A stretch of DNA of 64,000 nt, taken from positions 1-64,000 of the forward strand of contig CAWCUH010000023.1 of the NCBI GenBank assembly GCA_963798655.1. The letters run 5' to 3'. Positions 55,299 through 63,849 of the stretch are shown in pieces. Position numbers and translations under genes: made by a program. Position 1 is the stretch's first letter, and every line of letters begins with the position of its first letter. The notes below the pieces were generated by a model. It saw only the letters and a list, made by a program, of their open reading frames with translations. It had not been told where the DNA came from and searched no databases. This stretch comes from CAVSMC01 sp963798655. Lineage in GTDB: Bacteria; Pseudomonadota; Gammaproteobacteria; Burkholderiales; Casimicrobiaceae.

Positions 55299-56735
55299 AT
55301 GAGCGCGATCGGCACGACAGCGACGTTCAACTACAAGGTGGTGCGCCAGTTCTCGATCATGACGGTCGTCTGGGGCATCGTCGGCATGCTCGTCGGCGTC
55401 ATCATCGCCGCGCAGCTCCTGTGGCCCGAGCTCAACTTCGACATCGCGTGGCTTTCGTACGGCCGCCTGCGGCCGCTGCATACCAATGCGGTGATCTTCG
55501 CGTTCGGCGGCTGCGCGCTGTTCGCGACGTCCTATTACGTCGTCCAGCGAACGTGCCAGGTGCGCCTTTTCGGCGACGCGCTCGCGCAGTTCACGTTCTG
55601 GGGATGGCAGGCGGTGATCGTGCTCGCCGCGATCACGCTGCCGCTCGGCTACACGACCGGCAAGGAGTACGCCGAGCTCGAGTGGCCGATCGACATCCTG
55701 ATCACGCTGGTCTGGGTCTCGTACGCGGTCGTGTTCTTCGGCACGCTCGCGAAGCGCAAGACGCCGCACATCTACGTCGCGAACTGGTTCTACGGCGCAT
55801 TCATCCTGACGGTCGCCGTGCTGCACGTCGTCAACAGCGCCGAGATCCCGGTGACGATGTGGAAGTCGTACTCCGCGTACGCGGGAACGCAGGACGCGAT
55901 GGTGCAATGGTGGTACGGCCACAACGCCGTCGGCTTCTTCCTCACCGCGGGCTTCCTCGGGATCATGTACTACTTCGTGCCGAAGCAGGCGGGCCGGCCG
56001 ATCTACTCGTATCGGTTGTCGGTCGTGCACTTCTGGGCGCTGATCTTCACGTACATGTGGGCGGGCCCGCATCACCTGCACTACACGGCGCTGCCCGACT
56101 GGACGCAGTCGCTCGGCATGCTGTTCTCGCTGATCCTGCTCGCGCCGTCGTGGGGCGGCATGATCAACGGCATCATGACGCTGTCGGGTGCGTGGCACAA
56201 GCTGCGCGAGGACCCGATCCTCAAGTTCCTGATCGTCTCGCTGTCGTTCTACGGCATGAGCACGTTCGAGGGACCGATGATGTCGATCAAGACGGTGAAT
56301 GCGCTGTCGCACTACACCGACTGGACGATCGGCCACGTGCACTCCGGCGCGCTCGGCTGGGTCGCTTTCATCTCGATCGGCGCGATCTACTACCTGATCC
56401 CGCGGATGTTCGGCAAGACCGAGATGTGGTCGACGCGTCTCATCGCGGCGCACTTCTGGGTCGCGACGATCGGCGTCGTCCTCTACATCGCGTCGATGTG
56501 GATCGCCGGTGTCATGCAGGGCCTGATGTGGCGCGCGGTGAACGCCGACGGCACGCTCACGTACGCGTTCGTCGAAGGCGTGAAGGCGACGTACCCGTTC
56601 TACGCGATCCGGCTGCTCGGCGGCACGCTCTTTCTGTCCGGCATGCTGATCATGGCCTACAACGTCTGGCGCACCGTCGCCGGCAGCAAGGCGGTCGAGG
56701 GCACGATCCCGACCGCCGTGCCGGCGCACGCGTAA
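55299..56735 (+). CDS. ccoN: cbb3-type cytochrome c oxidase subunit I
   Basis: 478 residues, about twelve membrane helices. Haem and CuB histidines are in GRLRPLHTNAVIFAFGGCAL, VQWWYGHNAVGFFLTAGFLG, WAGPHHLHYTALPDW and WTIGHVHSGALGWVAFISIG. Catalyses reduction of oxygen to water at high affinity. Start MSAIGTTATFNYKVVRQFS with a CACAGG tract before it; the upstream GTG-initiated extension is not conserved-looking. Confidence 0.96.
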   Translation: MSAIGTTATFNYKVVRQFSIMTVVWGIVGMLVGVIIAAQLLWPELNFDIAWLSYGRLRPLHTNAVIFAFGGCALFATSYYVVQRTCQVRLFGDALAQFTFWGWQAVIVLAAITLPLGYTTGKEYAELEWPIDILITLVWVSYAVVFFGTLAKRKTPHIYVANWFYGAFILTVAVLHVVNSAEIPVTMWKSYSAYAGTQDAMVQWWYGHNAVGFFLTAGFLGIMYYFVPKQAGRPIYSYRLSVVHFWALIFTYMWAGPHHLHYTALPDWTQSLGMLFSLILLAPSWGGMINGIMTLSGAWHKLREDPILKFLIVSLSFYGMSTFEGPMMSIKTVNALSHYTDWTIGHVHSGALGWVAFISIGAIYYLIPRMFGKTEMWSTRLIAAHFWVATIGVVLYIASMWIAGVMQGLMWRAVNADGTLTYAFVEGVKATYPFYAIRLLGGTLFLSGMLIMAYNVWRTVAGSKAVEGTIPTAVPAHA

Positions 56736-56753
56736 GACGTCAGGAGCGCACGC

Positions 56754-57368
<615 letters not shown>

Positions 57369-57372
57369 CGCG

Positions 57373-57555
57373 ATGGATCCGCTGTTCACGACTCTTTCGA
57401 GCGCGCTCACCGTGGTGAGCTTCGTCACCTTCATCGGCATCGTCGCCTGGGCGTACAGCCGGCGTCGGCGCGACGCGTTCGTCGATGCCGCCAACGCGCC
57501 GTTCGCGCTGCCGGACGAAGCGGGACCGGACAACGATTCAACGAGGCGCTCATGA
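57373..57555 (+). CDS. ccoQ: cbb3-type oxidase subunit CcoQ
   Basis: 60 residues: one membrane helix (LTVVSFVTFIGIVAWAYSRR) followed by FVDAANAPFALPDE, the characteristic CcoQ ending. Stabilises the complex. Its stop overlaps the ccoP start (ATGA). Confidence 0.93.
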   Translation: MDPLFTTLSSALTVVSFVTFIGIVAWAYSRRRRDAFVDAANAPFALPDEAGPDNDSTRRS

Positions 57556-58493
57556 GCGACTTCACGTCGAGCTTCTGGAGCTGGTGGGTCATCGCGCTCA
57601 CGGTTTTCGGCTTCGTCTATTGTTCTTACCTGCTGCTTGCGACCGGCCGCATGAAGGCGGTGAAAGGGCAGCAGGCCGAGCTCACCGGCCACACGTGGGA
57701 CGGCGACCTCGCCGAGTACAACAATCCGCTGCCTCGCTGGTGGATGTGGCTGTTCTGGATCACGCTCGCGTTCGGCGTCGTCTACCTCGTGCTGTTCCCC
57801 GGGCTCGGCACGGTCCCCGGCGTGCTCGGATGGACGTCGACCGCGCAGCACGCGCAGGAGACGGCCGACGCCGACGCGAAGACGAAGCCGATCTACGACA
57901 AGTACCTCGCGATGGACCTCCGGCAGGTCGCCGCCGATCCGGTGGCGCGCGCGATGGGCGAGCGGATCTTCTTGAACAGCTGCTCGCAGTGCCACGGATC
58001 CGATGCCGGCGGCGGCCGCGGCTTCCCGAACCTCAAGGACAACGACTGGCTGTACGGCGGCGCACCGGAAACGGTCCGCGAGACGATCACCAACGGACGC
58101 ATGGGCGTGATGCCCGCGCTCGGTCCGTCGCTCGGCGGCGAGGACCAGGTGAAGAACGTCGTCGCGTACGTGCGCTCGCTGTCCGGCCTGTCGCACGATT
58201 CGCTGAAGGCGCAACTCGGCAAGCCGAAGTTCGAGACGATCTGCGCGGCGTGTCACGGCGCCGACGGCAAGGGCAACCAGGCCGTGGGTGCACCGAACCT
58301 CACCGACGGCATCTGGCTCTACGGCAGCTCCGAGGCGACGATCGCCGAAGGCATCAACAAGGGCCGCAACCTCAACGTGACCGCCGGAACGACGACGATG
58401 CCGTCGTTCAAGACGATGCTCGGCGCCGGCAAGATCCAGCTCGTCGCCGCGTACGTCTGGAGCCTGTCGAACAGGCCCGAAGCGGCGAAGTGA
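57552..58493 (+). CDS. ccoP: cbb3-type oxidase subunit III (di-haem cytochrome c)
   Basis: 313 residues. N-terminal membrane helices (WWVIALTVFGFVYCSYLLLA and WWMWLFWITLAFGVVYLVLF), with HTWDGDLAEYNNPLPRWW between, typical of CcoP. Two haem c sites: NSCSQCHGSDAGGGRGFPNL and AACHGADGKGNQAVGAPNL (CAACH). Met ligands lie in NGRMGVMPALG and TTTMPSFKTML. Delivers electrons to CcoN. Followed by a perfect 11-bp hairpin. Confidence 0.95.
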   Translation: MSDFTSSFWSWWVIALTVFGFVYCSYLLLATGRMKAVKGQQAELTGHTWDGDLAEYNNPLPRWWMWLFWITLAFGVVYLVLFPGLGTVPGVLGWTSTAQHAQETADADAKTKPIYDKYLAMDLRQVAADPVARAMGERIFLNSCSQCHGSDAGGGRGFPNLKDNDWLYGGAPETVRETITNGRMGVMPALGPSLGGEDQVKNVVAYVRSLSGLSHDSLKAQLGKPKFETICAACHGADGKGNQAVGAPNLTDGIWLYGSSEATIAEGINKGRNLNVTAGTTTMPSFKTMLGAGKIQLVAAYVWSLSNRPEAAK

Positions 58494-58505
58494 CGGCTCG
58501 CCGCC

Positions 58506-58531
58506 GCGATTCCCGCGCCCGCGGGAATCGC
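58506..58531 (+). terminator. Hairpin after ccoP
   Basis: GCGATTCCCGC and GCGGGAATCGC pair perfectly around GCCC, 13 bp after the ccoP stop. No T run follows, so it may be a processing or stability stem rather than a full terminator, allowing differential expression of ccoG. Confidence 0.5.
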
Positions 58532-58538
58532 GAGCCGC

Positions 58539-58554
58539 TGTGACACAGGTCACG
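58539..58554. promoter_or_regulatory. CRP/FNR-superfamily-type palindrome before ccoG
   Basis: TGTGAcacaggTCACG matches the CRP consensus TGTGA-N6-TCACA at 9 of 10 positions and lies between the ccoP hairpin and the ccoG start. If a CRP-like activator binds here, ccoG-ccoH may be expressed separately from ccoNOQP. Confidence 0.5.
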
Positions 58555-58608
58555 TCGCCTGCGCGTCGCGGCGGCGAAAATCATCGTGTGCATCCGACGC
58601 GCGCGCCC

Positions 58609-60096
58609 GTGAACGCCCCCGAAAGAATCGTTCCGCTGCACCCTGCTGCGCCACCCGCCGAGGAGAGCGGCCTCTACGAGATCCGCCGCAAGATCTATCC
58701 GCGCGCGGTGCACGGCTGGTTCGCCAAGTGGCGCTGGGCGCTCGTGTTCGCGACGCAGATCGTCTTCTACGGCCTGCCGTGGCTCACATGGAACGGCCGC
58801 CAGGCGGTGCTGTTCGAGATCACCGCGCGCAAGTTCTACGTGTTCGGCCTCGTGCTGTGGCCGCAGGACGTCATCTACCTGACGGCGCTGCTGGTGATCG
58901 CCGCGTACTCGCTGTTCCTGTTCACGGCGGTCGCAGGCAGGCTGTGGTGCGGCTACGCGTGCCCGCAGACGGTGTACACGCACATCTTCCTGTGGATCGA
59001 GCGCATGATTGAAGGCGAGCGCACGGCGCGCATGAGGCTCGACAAGCAGCCGATATCGGCGTTGAAGCTCGGCCTGAAGACGGCGAAGCACGCGGCATGG
59101 CTCGCGCTCGCGCTGTGGACCGGCTACACGTTCGTCGGCTACTTCTCGCCGATCCGCGATCTCGGCGTTCGCATCGCGGCGCTCGATGCCGGTCCTTGGG
59201 AGACGTTCTGGATCCTGTTCTACGGCTTCGCGACGTACGGCAACGCAGGCTTCATGCGCGAGCAGGTGTGCAAGTACATGTGCCCGTACGCGCGCTTCCA
59301 GTCGGCGATGTTCGACCGCGACACGCTGATCATCGCCTACGACGCCGAGCGCGGCGAGCCGCGCGGTGCGCGCAGCCGCAAGTCCGATCCGGCGAAGGCG
59401 GGCCTCGGCGCCTGCGTCGACTGCAACATCTGCGTGCAGGTGTGCCCGACCGGCATCGACATCCGCAAGGGTCTGCAGTACGAGTGCATCGGCTGCGCCG
59501 CGTGCATCGACGGCTGCGACCAGGTGATGGACAAGATGGGCTACGCGCGCGGCCTGATCCGCTACGCGTCGGAGAACGCGCTCGCGTCGCACTACGACGC
59601 GCGCGCGATGTGGAAGCGCGTGTGGCGGCCGCGCACGCTGATCTACACGAGCCTGCTCGCGGCCATCATCGTCGCGACCGGCGTTTCGCTCGCGCTGCGC
59701 AACCCGCTGAAGGTCGACGTGCTGCGCGACCGCGGCGCGCTCGCGCGCGAAGTCGCCGACGGCCAGGTGCAGAACGTCTACCGGCTGCAGATCATGAACA
59801 CCGACGAGCAGCCGCGCGCGTTCACGATCGGCGTGTCCGGCGTCGACGGCCTCGCCGTGACCGGCATCGAGCAGCCGGTGCGCGTCGGCGCGGCGTCCAC
59901 CCGGCTGGTGCCGCTGATCCTGCAGGCGCCCGCAGCGGGCAACGACGACGACGAGCACGGCGCGCGCGAGCACGCACGCAAGCACGAGTCGCGCGACGGC
60001 AAGCACGAGTCGCGCACGATCGACATCGTCGTGCAGGCCGACGACGATCCGTCCGTCGTGCGCCACGAGCAATCGAAGTTCTTCTTTCCACGGTGA
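58609..60096 (+). CDS. ccoG: cbb3 oxidase accessory ferredoxin-like protein CcoG
   Basis: About 495 residues. Cu(II) reductase in cbb3 assembly. Membrane helices include WALVFATQIVFYGLPWLTWN and VIYLTALLVIAAYSLFLFTA. Cysteine motifs: CGYACPQTVYTHIFLWIER, CKYMCPYARFQ, and the 2[4Fe-4S] ferredoxin CVDCNICVQVCPTGIDIRKG plus CIGCAACIDGCDQVM. The C-terminal immunoglobulin-like IG_FixG domain has an unusual His/Glu/Asp-rich insertion (DDDEHGAREHARKHESRDGK). I chose the GTG at 58609 (NAPERIVPLHPAAPPAEESG), which matches the usual family start; GTGs at 58588 and 58540 are alternatives, the latter within the CRP-like site. Confidence 0.92.
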   Translation: MNAPERIVPLHPAAPPAEESGLYEIRRKIYPRAVHGWFAKWRWALVFATQIVFYGLPWLTWNGRQAVLFEITARKFYVFGLVLWPQDVIYLTALLVIAAYSLFLFTAVAGRLWCGYACPQTVYTHIFLWIERMIEGERTARMRLDKQPISALKLGLKTAKHAAWLALALWTGYTFVGYFSPIRDLGVRIAALDAGPWETFWILFYGFATYGNAGFMREQVCKYMCPYARFQSAMFDRDTLIIAYDAERGEPRGARSRKSDPAKAGLGACVDCNICVQVCPTGIDIRKGLQYECIGCAACIDGCDQVMDKMGYARGLIRYASENALASHYDARAMWKRVWRPRTLIYTSLLAAIIVATGVSLALRNPLKVDVLRDRGALAREVADGQVQNVYRLQIMNTDEQPRAFTIGVSGVDGLAVTGIEQPVRVGAASTRLVPLILQAPAAGNDDDEHGAREHARKHESRDGKHESRTIDIVVQADDDPSVVRHEQSKFFFPR

Positions 60097-60103
60097 TTGC
60101 CGG

Positions 60104-60643
60104 ATGAACGCGACGACGATGTCCCGGATGCCGACCGACGCCCGCAGCCCTGCCGACCCATGGTATCGGCAACGCTGGCCGTGGCTGCTGATGGCGGGCC
60201 CGGCGATCGTCGTGGTCGCTGCGATGTTCACGCTGTGGCTCGCGATCGCGAGCGACGACGGGCTCGTTGCCGACGACTACTACAAGCGCGGGCTCGCGAT
60301 CAACAAGGTGCTCGCACGCGAGGGGCGCGGCGAGGCGATGGCCATCGGTGCGATCGTCGCGCTCGACGCCGACGGCGGCGTTCGCGTCGAGTTGACGCGC
60401 GGCGACGACGCTACGCCGCCACCCGCGACGCTGCGCCTGAAGCTCCTGCATCCGACGCGCGCCGGACGCGATGCGCTGGTCACGCTGCAGCGCTCGGCCG
60501 ACGGCTCGTACGAGGGCCGCATCGCGTCGCCGGTCGCGGGGCGCTGGCTGATGTCGATCGAGACGGACGGTTGGCGGCTGCCGTCGGTCGAGTCGGTCGC
60601 GCCCGGCGAAACGCGGCTCGGCGTCGAGCGTGCCGCGCGGTAG
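60104..60643 (+). CDS. ccoH: cbb3 oxidase assembly protein CcoH/FixH
   Basis: 179 residues. PWYRQRWPWLLMAGPAIVVV is the FixH N-terminal membrane segment, followed by DGLVADDYYKRGLAINKVLA, the family signature. A periplasmic domain follows, ending MSIETDGWRLP. Starts 7 bp after ccoG. Confidence 0.92.
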   Translation: MNATTMSRMPTDARSPADPWYRQRWPWLLMAGPAIVVVAAMFTLWLAIASDDGLVADDYYKRGLAINKVLAREGRGEAMAIGAIVALDADGGVRVELTRGDDATPPPATLRLKLLHPTRAGRDALVTLQRSADGSYEGRIASPVAGRWLMSIETDGWRLPSVESVAPGETRLGVERAAR

Positions 60644-60684
60644 GCGCGACCCACGACGTCGCGTCGACACGACGAGGAGAAGCG

Positions 60685-61026
60685 ATGCAATCGACGACCA
60701 TGCTCGCGCAGCGCCTGATGTGGGTGCTCTGGCCGGCGTTCCTGATCGCGGGCGTCGCCGAAGCGGTGTTCTTCACCGTGTTCGATCCGTTCGACCTGCA
60801 TTTCTTCGGCGCGCCGCTCGAGCTCACGCGCTCGGCGATCTACACGATGGGATTCTTCGGCTTCTGGGGACTCGGCATCGCCTCGTCGGCGCTCACCACG
60901 TTCCTCCAGCGCTCGCCGTGGGAAGTGAACCGCTGCCCGCTCGAGCCGACCGAGCGGCCCGACGGATGCCCGAAGCGAGAGGACGCCGACCCCTGCTGCG
61001 TCGACGTTCCGGCGCGACCGCGCTAG
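60685..61026 (+). CDS. Small membrane protein with Cys-rich tail, linked to cco genes
   Basis: 113 residues. Two membrane segments (MWVLWPAFLIAGVAEAVFFT; IYTMGFFGFWGLGIASSALT) and a short cytoplasmic or periplasmic tail with four or more cysteines (NRCPLEPTERPDGCPKRE, DPCCVDVP). GAGGAGAAG precedes the ATG. No named family recognised, but its place between ccoH and fnr suggests a role in cbb3 assembly or metal handling. Its stop overlaps the convergent fnr stop by two bases. Confidence 0.65.
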   Translation: MQSTTMLAQRLMWVLWPAFLIAGVAEAVFFTVFDPFDLHFFGAPLELTRSAIYTMGFFGFWGLGIASSALTTFLQRSPWEVNRCPLEPTERPDGCPKREDADPCCVDVPARPR

Positions 61027-61820
61027 CCGCGTTGACCGACGAGCTGCTTCAGCGCGGCGGGGTCGAGCAGCTTCACCGCGCGGCCCTGCACCTGGATCAG
61101 GCCTTCTTCCTGGAAGCGCGAAAAGAGCCGGCTGACAGTTTCGAGCTTCAGGCCGAGGTAGCTGCCGATCTCCTCGCGCGTCATCCGCAGCACGAACTCG
61201 GTCGACGAGTAGCCTCGACGGCGATAGCGGTCGGCCAGGTTCAGCAGGAACACGGCGAGGCGCTCCTCGGCGCGCATGCTGCCGAGCAGCAGCATGATGT
61301 TGTGGTCGCGCGAGATCTCGCGCGACAGGAACTGGTAGAGATTGTGCTGCAGCGAAGGGACGGCGCGCGAAAGATCCTCGAGGCGCTCGAACGGCAGCAC
61401 GCACACTTCGGTGTCCTCGAGGGCGATCGCCTGGCAGCCGTGACGCTCGGTGCCGATGCCGTCGAGGCCGATGATGTCGCCGAGCATGTGGTAGCCCGAC
61501 ACCTGCTCGCGGCCGTCCTCGGCGAGCACCGTCGTCTTGAGCGACCCGAGGCGCACGGCGAACAGCGACGCGAACGGGTCGCCCGCGCGGTAGAGCGTAT
61601 CGCCCTTCTTGAGCTTCACGCGCGAGCCGAGCAGCGCGTCGATCTGGCGCACGTCGTCCGGATTCAACCCGACCGGCAGGCACAGCTCGCGCATGCTGCA
61701 CGTCGAGCAGTGGACCTTCAGGTCACGCAGCGAGATGACGGCAGCGGAGCTCGCACCCGTGCTGCCCGGACCGGCGGTGGCGGAGGTATTCATCGAACGA
61801 AACGGCTTGGCGACGGTCAT
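61023..61820 (-). CDS. fnr: FNR-type oxygen-sensing transcription regulator
   Basis: About 265 residues. The [4Fe-4S] cysteines are seen as VHCSTCSMRELCLPVGL (C-x2-C-x5-C) and the internal Cys in ERHGCQAIAL, so it is a direct oxygen sensor rather than a FixK. The cNMP-like beta-roll (LFAVRLGSLKTTVLAEDGRE) and the DNA-recognition helix MTREEIGSYLGLKLETVSRL with E-x2-SR, which reads TTGAT-type half sites, are present. Start is uncertain: ATG at 61820 (MTVAKPFRS) or 61793 (MNTSATAG). A perfect FNR box upstream suggests autoregulation. Confidence 0.94.
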   Translation of the reverse strand: MTVAKPFRSMNTSATAGPGSTGASSAAVISLRDLKVHCSTCSMRELCLPVGLNPDDVRQIDALLGSRVKLKKGDTLYRAGDPFASLFAVRLGSLKTTVLAEDGREQVSGYHMLGDIIGLDGIGTERHGCQAIALEDTEVCVLPFERLEDLSRAVPSLQHNLYQFLSREISRDHNIMLLLGSMRAEERLAVFLLNLADRYRRRGYSSTEFVLRMTREEIGSYLGLKLETVSRLFSRFQEEGLIQVQGRAVKLLDPAALKQLVGQRG

Positions 61821-61850
61821 GCGGACCGGAGGCGGACCCACTGGAATACG

Positions 61851-61864
61851 TTGATCTGCATCAA
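61851..61864. promoter_or_regulatory. Perfect FNR box in the fnr/SafE intergenic region
   Basis: TTGATctgcATCAA is an exact match to TTGAT-N4-ATCAA. It lies about 31 bp before the fnr start and 85 bp before the SafE-like gene on the other strand, so it could repress the first and activate the second. Confidence 0.85.
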
Positions 61865-61948
61865 ACTTCCGCTAGTGTACCGGGAAAGCGGGACGGATTG
61901 GCATAGCAGGAAAAAAATACATGCGGCACGGCAGCCGCAGGAGGCGCG

Positions 61949-62686
61949 ATGGCGCTGTCGGCACTGATCGCCGCGCTGGTGGCGGGCGCGCTCGGCGGCG
62001 TGCACTGCCTCGCGATGTGCGGCGGCTTCGTCGCGGTGCTGTCGTCGGCCCCGTCGCGCCGCGCGGGCGACCCTTTGCCGCTGCAGCCTGCAGCAAGGCT
62101 CGCGTGGCAGCAGGTCCCGTACAACCTCGGGCGCGTCGCGACGTACGCGATGCTCGGCGCGATCGCGGGCGGCGTGGGGGCCGCCGCGCTGGCCGGTGCG
62201 CAGTGGCTGCCGCTGCAGCGCGCGCTCTATGTCGTCGCCAACGCATTCCTGCTCGCCGTCGGCATTGCGATCGCCGGCCGCACCGCCGAGATCGCATGGC
62301 TCGCTCGCGTGGGCGGCGCGCTGTTCGCGCGCGCTTCGCCGGCAATCCGGCCGCTGCTGCAACGCGACGGCGTCGCGTCGCGCTTCGTGCTGGGCATGAT
62401 CTGGGGACTCGTGCCGTGCGGGCTCGTCTATGGCGTGCTGCCGATCGCGCTGTTCGCCGGCAGCGCTGCCGCCGGCGCCGCGGTGATGCTCGCGTTCGGC
62501 GTCGGAACGTTGCCCAATCTCGTCGCCGCCGGATTTGTCGTCGCGCGGGCGCGGCCGTGGCTCGCGTCGCGCCGGCTGCGCTACGCCGCCGCAACGCTGC
62601 TCGTCGTGTTCGCCCTCGTGGGCTTCGCGCGCGCGCTGTTCGGCCCGATGGCACACGGGCAGGGCGCATTCTGCCTCGTTGTCTGA
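61949..62686 (+). CDS. Sulfite exporter TauE/SafE-type (DsbD_2-like) membrane protein
   Basis: 245 residues. LIAALVAGALGGVHCLAMCG is the family start with GxHCxxMCG, a metal- or thiol-linked motif. Further membrane helices include FVLGMIWGLVPCGLVYGVLP and AAVMLAFGVGTLPNLVAAGF. Members next to cco genes are thought to act in copper handling or cytochrome assembly; the sulfite exporter name is only the family label. AGGAGGCGCG before the ATG is a strong ribosome-binding site. Confidence 0.85.
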   Translation: MALSALIAALVAGALGGVHCLAMCGGFVAVLSSAPSRRAGDPLPLQPAARLAWQQVPYNLGRVATYAMLGAIAGGVGAAALAGAQWLPLQRALYVVANAFLLAVGIAIAGRTAEIAWLARVGGALFARASPAIRPLLQRDGVASRFVLGMIWGLVPCGLVYGVLPIALFAGSAAAGAAVMLAFGVGTLPNLVAAGFVVARARPWLASRRLRYAAATLLVVFALVGFARALFGPMAHGQGAFCLVV

Positions 62687-62703
62687 ATGCGACAATGCGA
62701 TGA

Positions 62704-63849
62704 ATGGACGTCACCGCCCTCGCCGACCCGCGCACGTTCGCCGATGGTGCGCGCGCGCCGGCCGGCGACGCAGCGCTCTATGAGGCGGCCAACAGCGCGC
62801 TCGCGGCAGCGACGGCGCGCGAGCAGCAGGCGTTCGCCGATCAGTTGCGCGACGCGCTCGTCGCGCGCCTTCGCGATGGCGGAGCCGCGCTCGCGGCACT
62901 GTTCGCCGCGGCGCCGTCGGTCGACGTTGCGCGCGCGCTGTGGCGCGCGCTCGACGACGCCTGGCGCGAGGCGATCGCGCGCGACGCGGACGTCGCCGTC
63001 ACGATCTTCGCGCTGCCCGTCGTCGTCATCGCAGCGGGCAGCGCCGGTGCCGAAGCCGCTTTGTCGGGCACGCTCGACGATGCCGGGTCGCTCGCCGCGC
63101 TGCTGCGCGAGCACGGCGCGCTGCGCGGCAACCGCACGCTTGCGCTCGCCGACGTGCTGGTTTCGCCGGAAGCGCTCGACGTCGATCGCCTGCCGGCGAT
63201 GCTGTCGTGGCATCGCCTGGACGCGCATGCTGCCGCGCTTCGCACGCTCGCGGCCGCGCCGATCCGCCATGCGCCGGGTCGCGAAGGCGTGCATGCGCGG
63301 CTGATCGTCGGGTCGGCGCTGGCGGCGCCCGGTGTCGACCTGCTCGAGCGCGCACCGAAGCAGGGGTGGGCGATGCCGTTCACGCGCGAGCTCGTGCGTC
63401 GGCTCGCAGTGGCGGACGCGACCGTGCTCGCGCTGCCGGCGCCGCCGGCGTATCCGCTGCAGGCCGTTCGCTCGGTGCGCGCGGCGCAGCGTGATGTCGC
63501 AGCGCAACTTTTCGTGAGCAATGCGCTGCGCGCCATTCGCAGCCGCAGCGGCGAGCCGGTCGCGATCCTGAGCGCGCATCGTGCTGCGGACGCCCCAGGC
63601 CGCGGCGAGCTCCGGTTGTCGCTGTCGTCGCCGTTCGAGCCACGCGATGCCGAGGGATTCCGCTGCCCGCTCTATCCGCTCGATCGCGCCGCCGATACCG
63701 CGCGGATGCTGGTCGCACTGCTCGCCGATTGCCGCGTCACCGACATCCGCATCGTCGCCGGCGTGCACGCCGATCGAATCGGCGAAACGACGCAGCCGCT
63801 GCTGTTCAAGCCGGACACGCTGCCCGCGGACACGTCGACGCTGCACTGA
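62704..63849 (+). CDS. Uncharacterised 381-residue protein
   Basis: Starts MDVTALADPRTFADGARAPA, 17 bp after the SafE-like gene. No membrane segment and no signal peptide; mostly Ala/Arg/Leu-rich alpha-helical-looking sequence (ALYEAANSALAAATAREQQA) with some beta-rich blocks (AVTIFALPVVVIAAGSAGAE; ATVLALPAPPAYPLQAVRSV). No catalytic motif recognised. Its last 44 bp overlap the convergent GIN-domain gene. Confidence 0.65.
   Translation: MDVTALADPRTFADGARAPAGDAALYEAANSALAAATAREQQAFADQLRDALVARLRDGGAALAALFAAAPSVDVARALWRALDDAWREAIARDADVAVTIFALPVVVIAAGSAGAEAALSGTLDDAGSLAALLREHGALRGNRTLALADVLVSPEALDVDRLPAMLSWHRLDAHAAALRTLAAAPIRHAPGREGVHARLIVGSALAAPGVDLLERAPKQGWAMPFTRELVRRLAVADATVLALPAPPAYPLQAVRSVRAAQRDVAAQLFVSNALRAIRSRSGEPVAILSAHRAADAPGRGELRLSLSSPFEPRDAEGFRCPLYPLDRAADTARMLVALLADCRVTDIRIVAGVHADRIGETTQPLLFKPDTLPADTSTLH

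Noticed and set aside
58540..58608. Earlier GTG starts for ccoG
   Set aside because: The first lies inside the CRP-like palindrome, and the added residues do not resemble the family; NAPERIVPLHP matches the usual start.
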